Source: Oscillospiraceae bacterium (GTDB lineage Bacteria; Bacillota; Clostridia; Oscillospirales; Acutalibacteraceae). Taken from it: DNA of 37,540 bases. Below, in pieces: positions 15,602-23,301 of the stretch; position 1 is the first letter of the stretch, and each line of letters opens with the position of its first letter. The notes beneath the pieces are model-generated. The model was given only the letters and a program-made list of their open reading frames with translations. It had not been told where the DNA came from and made no database searches. The DNA lies in NCBI GenBank assembly GCA_902796905.1, contig CADBQU010000052.1, forward strand, positions 1 through 37,540, given 5' to 3'. The translations under genes and the position numbers were made by a program.

Positions 15602-17035
15602 ATGATAGACGGAACAGATAAAACAAAAAATAAAGATAAAGAAAATTTTTACGAATATACAAAAAAAGAAAGTTATCAACAAGAAAAAGTTGAAAACGAA
15701 AATATGGAAATCGAAAAAGAATTATATACGGAACATAATAAAGAATACGATATAGAACATGATATAGTTGTTATAGGTGCGGGCCCTGCCGGTATGGCTG
15801 CCGCTATATCCGCGTTTGATAATAATGTTAAAGATGTAGTTATTATAGAGCGGGAGGAAAAACCCGGAGGGATTTTAAAACAATGTATTCATAATGGGTT
15901 TGGTCTTCATAAATTAGGAAGAGAATTAACCGGTCCGGAATATGCCGCTTATTACGAAAAAATGGTTAATGAGAGAAATATAAAGATTTATTGCGGTACT
16001 ATGGTAATAGATATTACCAAAAATAAAATTATTACCGTTCAAAACAAAGACGGAATTTTTAAAATTAAAGCTAAAGCACTGATTTTGGCTATGGGATGTA
16101 GAGAACGAAGCAGAGGTGCTTTAAATATACCGGGAACAAGACCTTCGGGGATTTTCAGTGCCGGTACAGCCCAAAAACTTATAAATTGCAAGGGATATTC
16201 CGTAGGAAAAAAAGTTGTTATTTTAGGTTCCGGAGATATTGGTCTTATAATGGCAAGAAGATTATCACTGGAAGGAGCTAAAGTGGAAGCGGTTTGTGAA
16301 ATAATGCCGTATTCGGTAGGCTTAAAAAGAAATATAACCCAATGTTTAAAAGATTTTAATATACCTCTTTATCTTTCTACAACAGTTGCAGAAATACATG
16401 GCAGCGGCCGTTTAGAGGGTGTTACCATTGCAAAAGTAGATGAAAACAGAAATATTATAGAAGAAACAAAAAAATATATACCTTGCGATACACTTTTGCT
16501 TTCCGTAGGGCTTATTCCCGAAAACGAACTTACAAAAAATGCCGGAATATCAATTGATAATTTTACTAACGGAGCTATTGTGGACGAAAACCGACAAACC
16601 GAGCAAAGCGGAATTTTTGCCTGCGGAAACGTTTTACAAGTACATGATTTGGTAGATTATGTTTCGGATGAAGCCGAGATTGCCGGTAAAGGTGCGGCGG
16701 ATTATGTTTTGAATAAATTAAACGGACAAATAATAATAAAAACCGTTCCGGGAAACGGAGTGCGTTATGTGTTACCGCAAAGAATAAATTTAATTTATGA
16801 ATATAATAAAAATCGAGAAGATTATAAAAGGGAAATTTCATTGTTTTTTAGAGTTACCAAGCCTTTCGGTAAAATTAAATATACCGTTAAATTAGGGGAT
16901 AAAGTTTTAAATACCGCTATACGGTTAAAGGCTTCTCCCGGAGAAATGGAAAAGATAACAATAAAAGCAAACGATTTGGAAAAAATAAGTAACAAGGATG
17001 AAAAAATAACGGTAAATCTGGAGGAATTAAGCTAA
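15602..17035 (+). CDS. NAD(P)/FAD-dependent oxidoreductase (GlpB-like partner)
   Basis: 477 residues from the ATG at 15602 with AGGTGG about 11 nt upstream. An in-frame TTG at 15548 lies in the short repeat and has no ribosome site. The protein has a pyridine nucleotide-disulfide oxidoreductase fold: the FAD motif VVIGAGPAGMAAA near residue 57, the NAD(P) motif VVILGSGDIGLIMARR near 203, and the second FAD segment GIFACGNVLQVHDLVD near 338. The first 50 residues are a lysine/glutamate-rich extension absent from most relatives. It sits between the GlpA-like protein and a DUF1667 protein, a combination recurrent in Clostridia, and probably passes electrons from the first to an acceptor. It overlaps the next gene by 1 nt (TAATG). 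Confidence 0.8.
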   Translation: MIDGTDKTKNKDKENFYEYTKKESYQQEKVENENMEIEKELYTEHNKEYDIEHDIVVIGAGPAGMAAAISAFDNNVKDVVIIEREEKPGGILKQCIHNGFGLHKLGRELTGPEYAAYYEKMVNERNIKIYCGTMVIDITKNKIITVQNKDGIFKIKAKALILAMGCRERSRGALNIPGTRPSGIFSAGTAQKLINCKGYSVGKKVVILGSGDIGLIMARRLSLEGAKVEAVCEIMPYSVGLKRNITQCLKDFNIPLYLSTTVAEIHGSGRLEGVTIAKVDENRNIIEETKKYIPCDTLLLSVGLIPENELTKNAGISIDNFTNGAIVDENRQTEQSGIFACGNVLQVHDLVDYVSDEAEIAGKGAADYVLNKLNGQIIIKTVPGNGVRYVLPQRINLIYEYNKNREDYKREISLFFRVTKPFGKIKYTVKLGDKVLNTAIRLKASPGEMEKITIKANDLEKISNKDEKITVNLEELS

Positions 17036-17430
17036 TGGAAAGAGAATTGACATGTATAATTTGTCCGAGAGGTTGTAATTTAAATGTTGAAGTTAATTAT
17101 AACGACGGTAGCAATAAAAATAAATATAATAACGGTTACAGTAAAAATTATACTATAATAGTAAAAGGAAATAATTGTCCTAAAGGAGAGCAATATGCAA
17201 TAGATGAGTGTATTAATCCCAAAAGAACAGTTACTTCAAGTATGAGGGTTTCTAACCGAAAAGATACAATGGTAAGCGTTAAAACCGAAAAAAATATTGA
17301 TAAAGATAAAATGTTTAAAACAATGGAGTATGTAAGAAATACAAGGGTTTGCGCTCCCGTTAAAATAGGGGAAGTAATTATAAAAAATATTTTCGGCACA
17401 AATATTATTGCTACAGAAAATATAGATTAA
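17035..17430 (+). CDS. DUF1667 cysteine-rich protein of the GlpA/GlpB-like complex
   Basis: A 131-residue protein with CIICPRGC near residue 7, a further cysteine in NNCPKGEQYA near 50 and CAPVKIGEVI near 105, the hallmark of DUF1667. The four early cysteines could bind a metal or iron-sulfur cluster. An N/Y/K-rich insert occupies about residues 24-40. The start overlaps the previous stop and has CTGGAGG upstream, so translation is coupled. It probably forms part of the flavoprotein complex; its own activity is unknown. Confidence 0.85.
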   Translation: MERELTCIICPRGCNLNVEVNYNDGSNKNKYNNGYSKNYTIIVKGNNCPKGEQYAIDECINPKRTVTSSMRVSNRKDTMVSVKTEKNIDKDKMFKTMEYVRNTRVCAPVKIGEVIIKNIFGTNIIATENID

Positions 17431-17431
17431 T

Positions 17432-17482
17432 AAAAATACGGCAGTTCCGGCAAATAGGTTTACCGAAACTGTCGTATTTTTA
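17432..17482 (+). terminator. Terminator of the glycerol-phosphate redox operon
   Basis: A long stem with minor mismatches (AAAAATACGGCAGTTCCGG from 17432 with CCGAAACTGTCGTATTTTT to 17481), followed by a T-rich tail. It is 1 nt after the DUF1667 stop codon. Confidence 0.75.
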
Positions 17483-17493
17483 TTTGGGCTTAT

Positions 17494-17571
17494 TGCGGTT
17501 TTAAAAGGCTGCGCCTTTTTCCGCCAAACTTTAGTTTGGCGGCAGGAAAGCAAAGCTTTCCTAAAACCGCA
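17494..17571 (-). repeat. Cloverleaf repeat, copy B
   Basis: Outer stem TGCGGTTTT (17494-17502) with AAAACCGCA (17563-17571). Arms: 17503-17519 (AAAAGGC, TGC, GCCTTTT), 17521-17542 (CCGCCAAAC, TTTA, GTTTGGCGG) and 17544-17562 (AGGAAAGC, AAA, GCTTTCCT). Only two bases are unpaired between arms. Same orientation as copy A. It lies between two convergent genes. Confidence 0.88.
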
Positions 17572-17633
17572 TTATCTTTAATTTATTATTTAAATTTGTT
17601 GTTTTGCTTTTTAATTTTAAAAATATTAAAATT

Positions 17634-19259
17634 TTAATTTAACGAATTAGGCGTAGCACATGTGCCCCAGTGTTTACCGTAATCGGCAGAGGTTTGCGGC
17701 TCTTCTAATTCCGGTATAGAAGAAGCGGTACCCTCAATATAAGAAATCAAACGGTTTTTACAGGTTTTAAGTCTCATTATTAAACCTCCCAAACGTATAT
17801 CCTGAATATCAAAGCCATAAGGTTTATTTTCTTTAAACCATACGTTCTGGAATGCCGAATGGAATTCTTCGATTAGTTTTATTGCTTTTTCGTAATCGTT
17901 AATGGCGAGTTCTTTTAATTTTTCTTTATTGCCGGATTTATAGGCGTCTCTTGTTTTTAAGCCCAAATTACATTTTATCGCCAATACATCGCAAAGCTTT
18001 TTGTATTCTTCAAAAATATATCCGTATTCGCCGGTGTCTTTAATATCGGCTATTTTTTTGCTTAAATTTATATAAAAATCATTGTCTTCATAACTGCAAA
18101 GATAATCGTTAAGACCTGTAAACGGGTCGTTAAAAAGCATATATTTGCAAGGGTTAGCTATGGCTTTTTCACTTGGACGGTTAAGGTAATCCAATAGCAT
18201 AAAGCTGTCAAAATCTATATTAAACATATTTTTGAATTTTTCTTTTATATTGTTAATATCACTGTTGCCTTTAGCAAGCTCCGAAGCATAGAACAGCGGA
18301 GAAAGGCAAGCGTTTTTGGAGCATTCGCTGCCGTTGTCGCCCCACATTGTAAGAATAACGTCTTTAATTCCAAAATCTCTGCAGGCTTTTAATGCAGGCG
18401 TAGTTGTACTTATGCTAAACTCGTTACTGGGAGCAAAGCCCACCCAACTCCAAATACCGCCGGCAAAAATTATTTTTTGGCTTATTTTTTTATGCGCCGC
18501 AATTAAATTTTTATAGTGTTCATAATCGGTGGAATAATAGTCCCAGTAAACCAAAGAAGCGTCGGTAGGTATTTTACTTTCGGTGTTTATAAGATTGTTT
18601 GTGTCAACGCAGTAGTAATTGTTTGTATTAAATGCAAATTTTATAAACATATCGCTCCAAAGCATTGGCTCAAAAGAATAATTTTTTGCTATTTTTAAAA
18701 CTTTTTGCAAGTGGTGGTTAATAAGCTCAAAACGCGGCTTTATGCCGTGTTTATCAAAATATGTTCCTAAGCCTACGTGATGCGCTTCGTCCATACCTAT
18801 GTGAATTTTGTTTGTGGAAAACGCTTCTCTTAAAGAAGCAAACATATTGTTTATAAGCTTGTATGTTCTTTCGTCGTCTATAAGCAATATATCGTCAATA
18901 TCTCTTATAGAGTTATATTCCGGCCACTGTAAAAGCGTGGAAAGATGCGCTAAAGTTTGAATACACGGAATTAATTCTATATTAATCGATTTGCAAAAAG
19001 AATCTATTTCTTTTATTTCGTTTATGGAATATCTGCCGCGCATAGCGCCGAATAACGGCTCGTTTTTAACTTCGTAAGTGTCTTCGGTGTAAAGCATAAG
19101 GGTGTTGTATCCCATTTTTGAAATAACAGCGGCAAAGCGTTTTACCTCTTCAACATTCATAACCGCGTTTCTGGAGCAGTCTATCATTACGCCGAACATA
19201 TTAAAGTCTTTAATGGTATTTTTATTTAATTCCTTTACGGTTTTTACAGTGTTTTTCAT
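17634..19259 (-). CDS. Glycoside hydrolase family 20-like beta-N-acetylhexosaminidase
   Basis: 541 residues from the ATG complementing 19257-19259, which has a strong AAGGAGT site 6 nt upstream. An open frame extends to 19343 but runs into a cloverleaf repeat, so the longer start is rejected. The TIM-barrel signature HIGMDEAHHVGLG near residue 152 carries the Asp-Glu pair used in substrate-assisted catalysis by GH20. IPCIQTLAH near 107, WSDMF near 190 and WSWVG near 245 provide aromatic substrate contacts. No signal peptide is seen, so it acts in the cytoplasm on imported amino-sugar oligosaccharides. It is the last gene of the nagB-nagA operon, whose products use the released GlcNAc after phosphorylation. 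Confidence 0.78.
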   Translation of the reverse strand: MKNTVKTVKELNKNTIKDFNMFGVMIDCSRNAVMNVEEVKRFAAVISKMGYNTLMLYTEDTYEVKNEPLFGAMRGRYSINEIKEIDSFCKSINIELIPCIQTLAHLSTLLQWPEYNSIRDIDDILLIDDERTYKLINNMFASLREAFSTNKIHIGMDEAHHVGLGTYFDKHGIKPRFELINHHLQKVLKIAKNYSFEPMLWSDMFIKFAFNTNNYYCVDTNNLINTESKIPTDASLVYWDYYSTDYEHYKNLIAAHKKISQKIIFAGGIWSWVGFAPSNEFSISTTTPALKACRDFGIKDVILTMWGDNGSECSKNACLSPLFYASELAKGNSDINNIKEKFKNMFNIDFDSFMLLDYLNRPSEKAIANPCKYMLFNDPFTGLNDYLCSYEDNDFYINLSKKIADIKDTGEYGYIFEEYKKLCDVLAIKCNLGLKTRDAYKSGNKEKLKELAINDYEKAIKLIEEFHSAFQNVWFKENKPYGFDIQDIRLGGLIMRLKTCKNRLISYIEGTASSIPELEEPQTSADYGKHWGTCATPNSLN

Positions 19260-19305
19260 ATAAAACTCCTTAAAAATAAAGTTTTTTATTTTGCTTTTTT
19301 GCGTT

Positions 19306-19397
19306 ACGCGGTTTTTGCAAACCAAAAGTTTGCAACCGTTCAAAGCAAAGTTTTGCTATGAACGGTTAAAAAGGCTTTGCCTTTTTAAAAACCGCGT
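19306..19397 (+). repeat. Cloverleaf repeat, copy C
   Basis: Perfect 11-bp outer stem, ACGCGGTTTTT (19306-19316) with AAAAACCGCGT (19387-19397). The interior is fully tiled by three arms: 19317-19333 (GCAAAC/GTTTGC), 19334-19367 (a longer two-part arm, AACCGTTC/GAACGGTT with an inner AGCAA/TTGCT) and 19368-19386 (AAAAAGGC, TTT, GCCTTTTT). It lies between nagA and GH20. Confidence 0.88.
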
Positions 19398-19484
19398 TTT
19401 AATGTTGTGAATACTTATATTGCCTACGGTTTTTGTACTTATGTATAAATGCTTATAGAAAATCCTTTTAAAAAATTAAAAATA

Positions 19485-20555
19485 TTATTCAAACACTTCT
19501 CCGTTAATAATTACGGTTTTTAAATTTAAATTATCGTCTGTAATAAGTAAATCCGCGTCAAAGCCTTCTTTAATTTTTCCTTTTTTTATTTTAAGCAGCT
19601 TTGCGGGATTTTCCGTTGCGGCTTTAACGGCATATTTAAAAGGTACGCCGAATTCGATTGCTTTTTTAACACAGTTTAATAAAAACGAAGTGCTGCCCGC
19701 AATTGTTCCGTTGCTTAAGGTTGCAATATTGTTTTTTAAGGTTACCGTAAGTCCTCCGCATTCGAATTTTCCGTTTTTATAACCGGTGGGTTTTATGCTG
19801 TCGCTTATTAAAATAACCTTATTGTTGCCAAAAAGCTTAAATGTTGCCAAAACCGAAGGCTTTGAAACATGAATGCCGTCGCATATCAGCTGTGCATATA
19901 TGTTTTTTGTAAACGCAGCGCCTATAGGTCCGGGAGAACGGTGACAAAATTCCGGCATGGCGTTGTATATATGCGTAAGACAGCCGGCACCTAAAGATAT
20001 AGCCGTAACTGCTTCGTTATAATTACAGGAAGTATGGCCTATTGATACTATGCATTTTTTAGATACTTCTTTTATAAATTCCGCACAGCCTTTAAGCTCC
20101 GGCGCTACGGTTATCATTTTTATATTATTAAGCTTATTTAATTCATTAAATTCTTCTATTGATGGATTTTTAATGTATTCTTCCTTTTGCGCGCCTTTAT
20201 GTTCTTTTGAAATATACGGCCCTTCAAAATGAAACCCCAAAATATTTGCTCCGTAAAATTTTGTGTCTGCTTCGGTTACTTTTTTTAATGAATTTTTATC
20301 CATAGTCATAGCGGTGGGCAAAAAAGATGTCGTTCCGTTTTGGGCATAAAAACGGCAGAGATTTTTAAAATCGCCATCCATAGCGTCTGTTCCGTAGCAA
20401 CCGTGAGTATGAATGTCAATTAATCCCGGAATTAAATTTAATCCGTTTGCGTTAATATCTCCGCTTTTTTGATTGCTTAAAATTTCAACTATTTTCCCGT
20501 TTTTTATTTTTACGGCTTTTAACATATTGTTTATTTTGGCGTTATATATAATCAT
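19485..20555 (-). CDS. nagA: N-acetylglucosamine-6-phosphate deacetylase
   Basis: A 356-residue amidohydrolase that removes acetate from GlcNAc-6-phosphate. Metal and active-site segments are intact: IDIHTHGCYGTDAMD near residue 46, GFHFEGPYIS near 107, IGHTSCNYNEA near 172, LTHIYNAM near 192, LICDGIHVS near 226 and LISDSIKPTG near 252. Length is slightly below the usual 380. A CGGAGT site lies 5 nt before the ATG. It is 169 nt downstream of nagB on the same strand. Confidence 0.93.
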   Translation of the reverse strand: MIIYNAKINNMLKAVKIKNGKIVEILSNQKSGDINANGLNLIPGLIDIHTHGCYGTDAMDGDFKNLCRFYAQNGTTSFLPTAMTMDKNSLKKVTEADTKFYGANILGFHFEGPYISKEHKGAQKEEYIKNPSIEEFNELNKLNNIKMITVAPELKGCAEFIKEVSKKCIVSIGHTSCNYNEAVTAISLGAGCLTHIYNAMPEFCHRSPGPIGAAFTKNIYAQLICDGIHVSKPSVLATFKLFGNNKVILISDSIKPTGYKNGKFECGGLTVTLKNNIATLSNGTIAGSTSFLLNCVKKAIEFGVPFKYAVKAATENPAKLLKIKKGKIKEGFDADLLITDDNLNLKTVIINGEVFE

Positions 20556-20724
20556 ATTGTACTCCGAATAAAAAGAAATTTGAATTATCTTTTTGGTTTA
20601 TTTTTTGTTTTTTCTATTTTCTTTTTAAATATAGGATATAAATAAATCAATTTTTGATTTTAAATAAAACCGATTAATTGAATATATTAAAAAAAAAAAA
20701 TAAAAAAGATTTAAAAATAACGGT

Positions 20725-21432
20725 TTATTCGCAAAATATAACTGTTACATTATTATGCAACTGCAAAATCGAAGCCGGAACTTTTGGGGTAATATTTCCA
20801 AACAAAGCCTTGTTTAAAATATCTTCTTTTTGTTTACCGTTAGCTAAAAGCAAAACCTTTTTAGCCTGCATAATGGCGCCTATTCCCATAGTTACGGCTT
20901 GTTTCGGTACTTCTTCTTCATTTTTAAAAAATCTTGAATTTGCTTTTATTGTAGAAGGCGTTAAATTAACCGTATGGGTGTTTTTAAAAAAGCAGTTTGA
21001 CGGTTCGTTAAAACCTATATGTCCGTCTAATCCTATTCCCAAAAGCTGAAGGTCTATTCCGCCTAAATTTTTAATAATGTTATCATAGTTTTCGGCTTCC
21101 GACTCAATGTTTTTTGTACAACCGTTCGGCACAAATGTATTTTCTTTTTTAATATCTAAAAAATCAAAAAGATTATGGTTCATAAAATAACGGTAGCTTT
21201 GAGGGTTATCGGGTGAAAGTCCGACATATTCGTCTAAATTAACGGTTTTAATATTTTTAAAATAAACGAGCTTTTCGTTATAGCTTTTTATAAGTTCTTT
21301 ATATGTTCCTAACGGTGTAGAGCCGGTAGCAAGCCCTAAAACGCTAAACGGATTAATTTTAATTTGAGTTAAAATAATATCGGCCGCTTGTTTACTTAAT
21401 TCTTCGTAATTTTTTGCATTAATAATTTTCAT
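20725..21432 (-). CDS. nagB: Glucosamine-6-phosphate deaminase
   Basis: A 235-residue enzyme converting glucosamine-6-phosphate to fructose-6-phosphate and ammonia. It shows LGLATGSTPLGTYKEL near residue 33, VNLDEYVGL near 69 with the catalytic Asp, and LQLLGIGLDGHIGFNEP near 132 with the active-site His. It is the short Firmicute type without the C-terminal allosteric tail of the E. coli enzyme (266 residues). AGAGGC lies 7 nt upstream. It is first in the nagB-nagA-GH20 operon and divergent from an AraC regulator. Confidence 0.94.
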   Translation of the reverse strand: MKIINAKNYEELSKQAADIILTQIKINPFSVLGLATGSTPLGTYKELIKSYNEKLVYFKNIKTVNLDEYVGLSPDNPQSYRYFMNHNLFDFLDIKKENTFVPNGCTKNIESEAENYDNIIKNLGGIDLQLLGIGLDGHIGFNEPSNCFFKNTHTVNLTPSTIKANSRFFKNEEEVPKQAVTMGIGAIMQAKKVLLLANGKQKEDILNKALFGNITPKVPASILQLHNNVTVIFCE

Positions 21433-21461
21433 AAATATGCCTCTGTGTATTTAATTTCTTA

Positions 21462-21490
21462 TTGAAATATATCATATCCAATGGTATAAT
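21462..21490 (+). promoter_or_regulatory. Sigma-A promoter of the nag-linked AraC gene
   Basis: TTGAAA (21462-21467), a 17-nt spacer and TATAAT (21485-21490). It overlaps a minus-strand promoter. Confidence 0.75.
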
Positions 21491-21499
21491 TAAATGCAA
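21471..21499 (-). promoter_or_regulatory. Sigma-A promoter of the nagB operon
   Basis: On the minus strand, TTGCAT (21499-21494), a 17-nt spacer and TATGAT (21476-21471). The two divergent promoters share about 20 bp, so polymerase on one should block the other. Confidence 0.65.
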
Positions 21500-21502
21500 T
21501 AA

Positions 21503-21530
21503 AAGACAAATTTATTTTAAAATAAGACAA
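21503..21530. promoter_or_regulatory. AAGACAA direct repeats, candidate AraC operator
   Basis: AAGACAA occurs at 21503-21509 and 21524-21530, exactly 21 bp apart, two helical turns. This is the arrangement typical of AraC-family half-sites. The pair ends 3 nt upstream of the -35 hexamer of the nagB promoter, the usual activator position. Confidence 0.6.
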
Positions 21531-21578
21531 TTTTTGTTATTAAAACAAAAACACAGCTAAATTTAAAAGGAGAAAACA

Positions 21579-22415
21579 ATGCCTTACTATAAACCTTATA
21601 AATTTAAACCGTTAATTAATATAAATGCGGTAAGAACCTCTTTTGAAAAGGTTTATCCTGAAAATTACTATTATAAAGGAGAAATGCATAATTTTTGGGA
21701 AATGGTATTTGTGGCGGATGGGTTACTTAACGCTACGGCAGACGACAGGGTTTATACTTTAACTTCGGGGAATTTGATTTTTCATAAACCTATGGAATTT
21801 CACAGATTGGCTTCTGCCGAAAATTCTACACCAAGGGTTTTAATAACCTCTTTCGACGCCGAAGGAGATTTTTTGCAAAATTTTGAAAAAGGGTTATTTA
21901 AGTTAAATACGGTTAGATTTAACGAGTTTGTAAATTTAAATCGGCTTTGCAAAAAAGCCATAGAAATATATAAAAAAGAAGGGGAAACCTTAAGCTATTG
22001 TTTAGCGGCAAATAAGGGAGAAGCCGCAATAAAAACTTTTCTTATAAACTTATATACCGGTAATTTTAAAAAAGAGTATAAAACCGAAAATCGTTATGCC
22101 GAAATATATAAACAAATAATAGATTTTTTGGAAGACAATATTTGTAAAAATTTAACGGTGGATATTATAGCAAAAGAATTAAATTTAAGTTCCAGCAATT
22201 TAAAAAGAATATTCAAAATGTTTTGCGATAAGGGGATAATAGAATATTTTAATTCCATAAAAATAAGGTACGCCGAAAAGATGCTGCGAGAGGGAATAAG
22301 CATAGGAGAAATAAGCGAATATTTGGGGTTTCAAAGCGTTTCTTATTTTCATGTGGTTTTTAAAAAACAAATGGGAATAACTCCAAAAAAATACTGTTTA
22401 AAAAATCAGGAATAG
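21579..22415 (+). CDS. AraC-family regulator with cupin domain, probable nag regulator
   Basis: A 278-residue protein with an N-terminal cupin sensing domain (HNFWEMVFVADG near residue 36, GNLIFHKPMEFH near 67) and a C-terminal AraC double HTH (LTVDIIAKELNLSSSNLKRIFK near 190; IGEISEYLGFQSVSYFHVVFKKQMGITPKKY near 247). It is not closely related to the two AraC proteins of the exporter cluster. AAGGAG precedes the ATG. It is divergent from nagB with overlapping promoters, so it probably activates amino-sugar use. Confidence 0.88.
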   Translation: MPYYKPYKFKPLININAVRTSFEKVYPENYYYKGEMHNFWEMVFVADGLLNATADDRVYTLTSGNLIFHKPMEFHRLASAENSTPRVLITSFDAEGDFLQNFEKGLFKLNTVRFNEFVNLNRLCKKAIEIYKKEGETLSYCLAANKGEAAIKTFLINLYTGNFKKEYKTENRYAEIYKQIIDFLEDNICKNLTVDIIAKELNLSSSNLKRIFKMFCDKGIIEYFNSIKIRYAEKMLREGISIGEISEYLGFQSVSYFHVVFKKQMGITPKKYCLKNQE

Positions 22416-22495
22416 CGGCGGTTTTTTTAAACCTTTGGTTTTAAAAAACGCAAAATTCTTTTGCGTTTAAAAGGCAAAGCCTTTTAAAACCGCCG
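22416..22495 (+). repeat. Cloverleaf repeat, copy D
   Basis: Outer stem CGGCGGTTTT (22416-22425) with AAAACCGCCG (22486-22495). Arms: 22426-22445 (AAACC, TTT, GGTTT with one bulged T), 22446-22468 (AAACGCAAAA, TTC, TTTTGCGTTT) and 22469-22485 (AAAAGGC, AAA, GCCTTTT). It starts 1 nt after the AraC stop codon. Confidence 0.88.
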
Positions 22496-22518
22496 TAACA
22501 GCAAACCAAACAAAAAAT

Positions 22519-22567
22519 AAAAATCCGATGTAAAAAAGATATAAAATATTTTACATCGGATTTTTTG
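22519..22567. terminator. Bidirectional rho-independent terminator
   Basis: A 17-bp perfect stem (22519-22535 with 22549-22565, core ATCCGATGTAAAA / TTTTACATCGGAT) with T-runs on both strands. It lies between two convergent genes. Confidence 0.85.
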
Positions 22568-22591
22568 TATGTAACAATATATTGGAATTTT

Positions 22592-22669
22592 AAAAAAAGA
22601 ATAGACAATACAATCTGGGTGTACAATATTTTCTGCAACGGAAAATTAGTCCGATTGTATTGTCTATTC
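22592..22669 (-). terminator. Terminator of the XRE gene, with a dispersed-repeat core
   Basis: A 17-bp perfect inverted repeat, GAATAGACAATACAATC (22599-22615) and its complement (22653-22669), with a 37-nt loop. On the minus strand it is followed by seven T residues (22598-22592) and includes the XRE stop codon (22664-22666). The loop is long for a terminator. The arm core ATTGTATTGTCTA also occurs at 116-128. Confidence 0.6.
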
Positions 22670-22912
22670 GTTGTTTTTCAGCAAATCTTCAAAATCCACA
22701 TTAAAAACTTTTTTAAAAGCAATAATTTCTATATCCGTTACAAATCTTTTCCCGCATTCAATTCTTTGAATTGCGTTTTTATCTATATCTATACCTACAA
22801 GCTGCATTTTATCTGCAAGTTTACGTTGGGAAATTTTAAGTTCGGTTCTGTATTTTGCAATGTTTTTGCCGCATACATTGTTTAACCCGTTAGAAGTTTT
22901 GTTTATAAACAT
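22664..22912 (-). CDS. Small XRE-family helix-turn-helix regulator
   Basis: An 82-residue protein consisting of little more than a Cro/C1-type HTH: IAKYRTELKISQRKLADKMQ near residue 18, DIDKNAIQRIECGKRFVTD near 42, then a short tail ending in FEDLLKNNE. AGGAGA lies 7 nt upstream of the ATG. It is divergent from a zinc-ribbon membrane protein with 111 nt between them, so it may control that gene and itself. Confidence 0.85.
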   Translation of the reverse strand: MFINKTSNGLNNVCGKNIAKYRTELKISQRKLADKMQLVGIDIDKNAIQRIECGKRFVTDIEIIAFKKVFNVDFEDLLKNNE

Positions 22913-22927
22913 AAAAAATCTCCTATT

Positions 22928-22995
22928 TTTGACATTTTGTGCTTGTCAATAAGAAAATTATATGTTACAATGTAATAAAATATGACATTTACAGA
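22928..22995. promoter_or_regulatory. Promoter and possible XRE operators between the divergent pair
   Basis: The plus-strand promoter is TTGTCA (22943-22948), a 17-nt spacer and TACAAT (22966-22971). The octamer TGACATTT occurs twice, at about 22930 and 22983. The first is part of an imperfect palindrome TTGACA...TTGTCAA overlapping the -35, the second of ACATT-n-AATGT just after the -10. Both would suit repression by the adjacent XRE protein. Confidence 0.5.
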
Positions 22996-23023
22996 ATGTT
23001 AAAATAGAAAAGGAGATAAATCT

Positions 23024-23290
23024 ATGTTTTGTGAAAAATGCGGTAAAGAAATAAATGATGAAGCGGTAGTATGTCCGTTTTGCGGGTGTGCCACTTCGAA
23101 ATTTAATAGCAAAGTTCAAAAAGACCAACCTATTGTTGTTAACAACAATAACAATGCTTCTGCTGCAGCTTCTGCTTCTGCTTCGGGAAAAATCCGAAGG
23201 CACTATTCTATATTATTTGATATTTTTATGATATTAATTACAGGTGGATTATGGATAATTTGGATGATAATAAGACCTAAATATTATTAA
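23024..23290 (+). CDS. Zinc-ribbon membrane protein
   Basis: An 88-residue protein with an N-terminal zinc ribbon (CEKC at residues 3-6, CPFCGC at 17-22), an N/A/S-rich linker (about 40-54) and one hydrophobic segment near the C terminus (ILFDIFMILITGGLWIIWMII). The ribbon would face the cytoplasm. AAGGAG precedes the ATG. Its function is unknown. The divergent XRE gene is the only likely partner visible. Confidence 0.75.
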   Translation: MFCEKCGKEINDEAVVCPFCGCATSKFNSKVQKDQPIVVNNNNNASAAASASASGKIRRHYSILFDIFMILITGGLWIIWMIIRPKYY

Positions 23291-23301
23291 TGTAAAGAAA
23301 A

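Noticed and set aside
17494..17571. Cloverleaf elements as tRNA genes
   Set aside because: Size and shape are tRNA-like, but there is no T-loop GTTCRANNC, no conserved D-loop and no anticodon-loop pattern, and arm sequences differ freely between copies.
19260..19343. N-terminal extension of the GH20 frame
   Set aside because: The extra 28 codons run into cloverleaf copy C and lack a ribosome site, while the ATG at 19259 has AAGGAGT 6 nt upstream.
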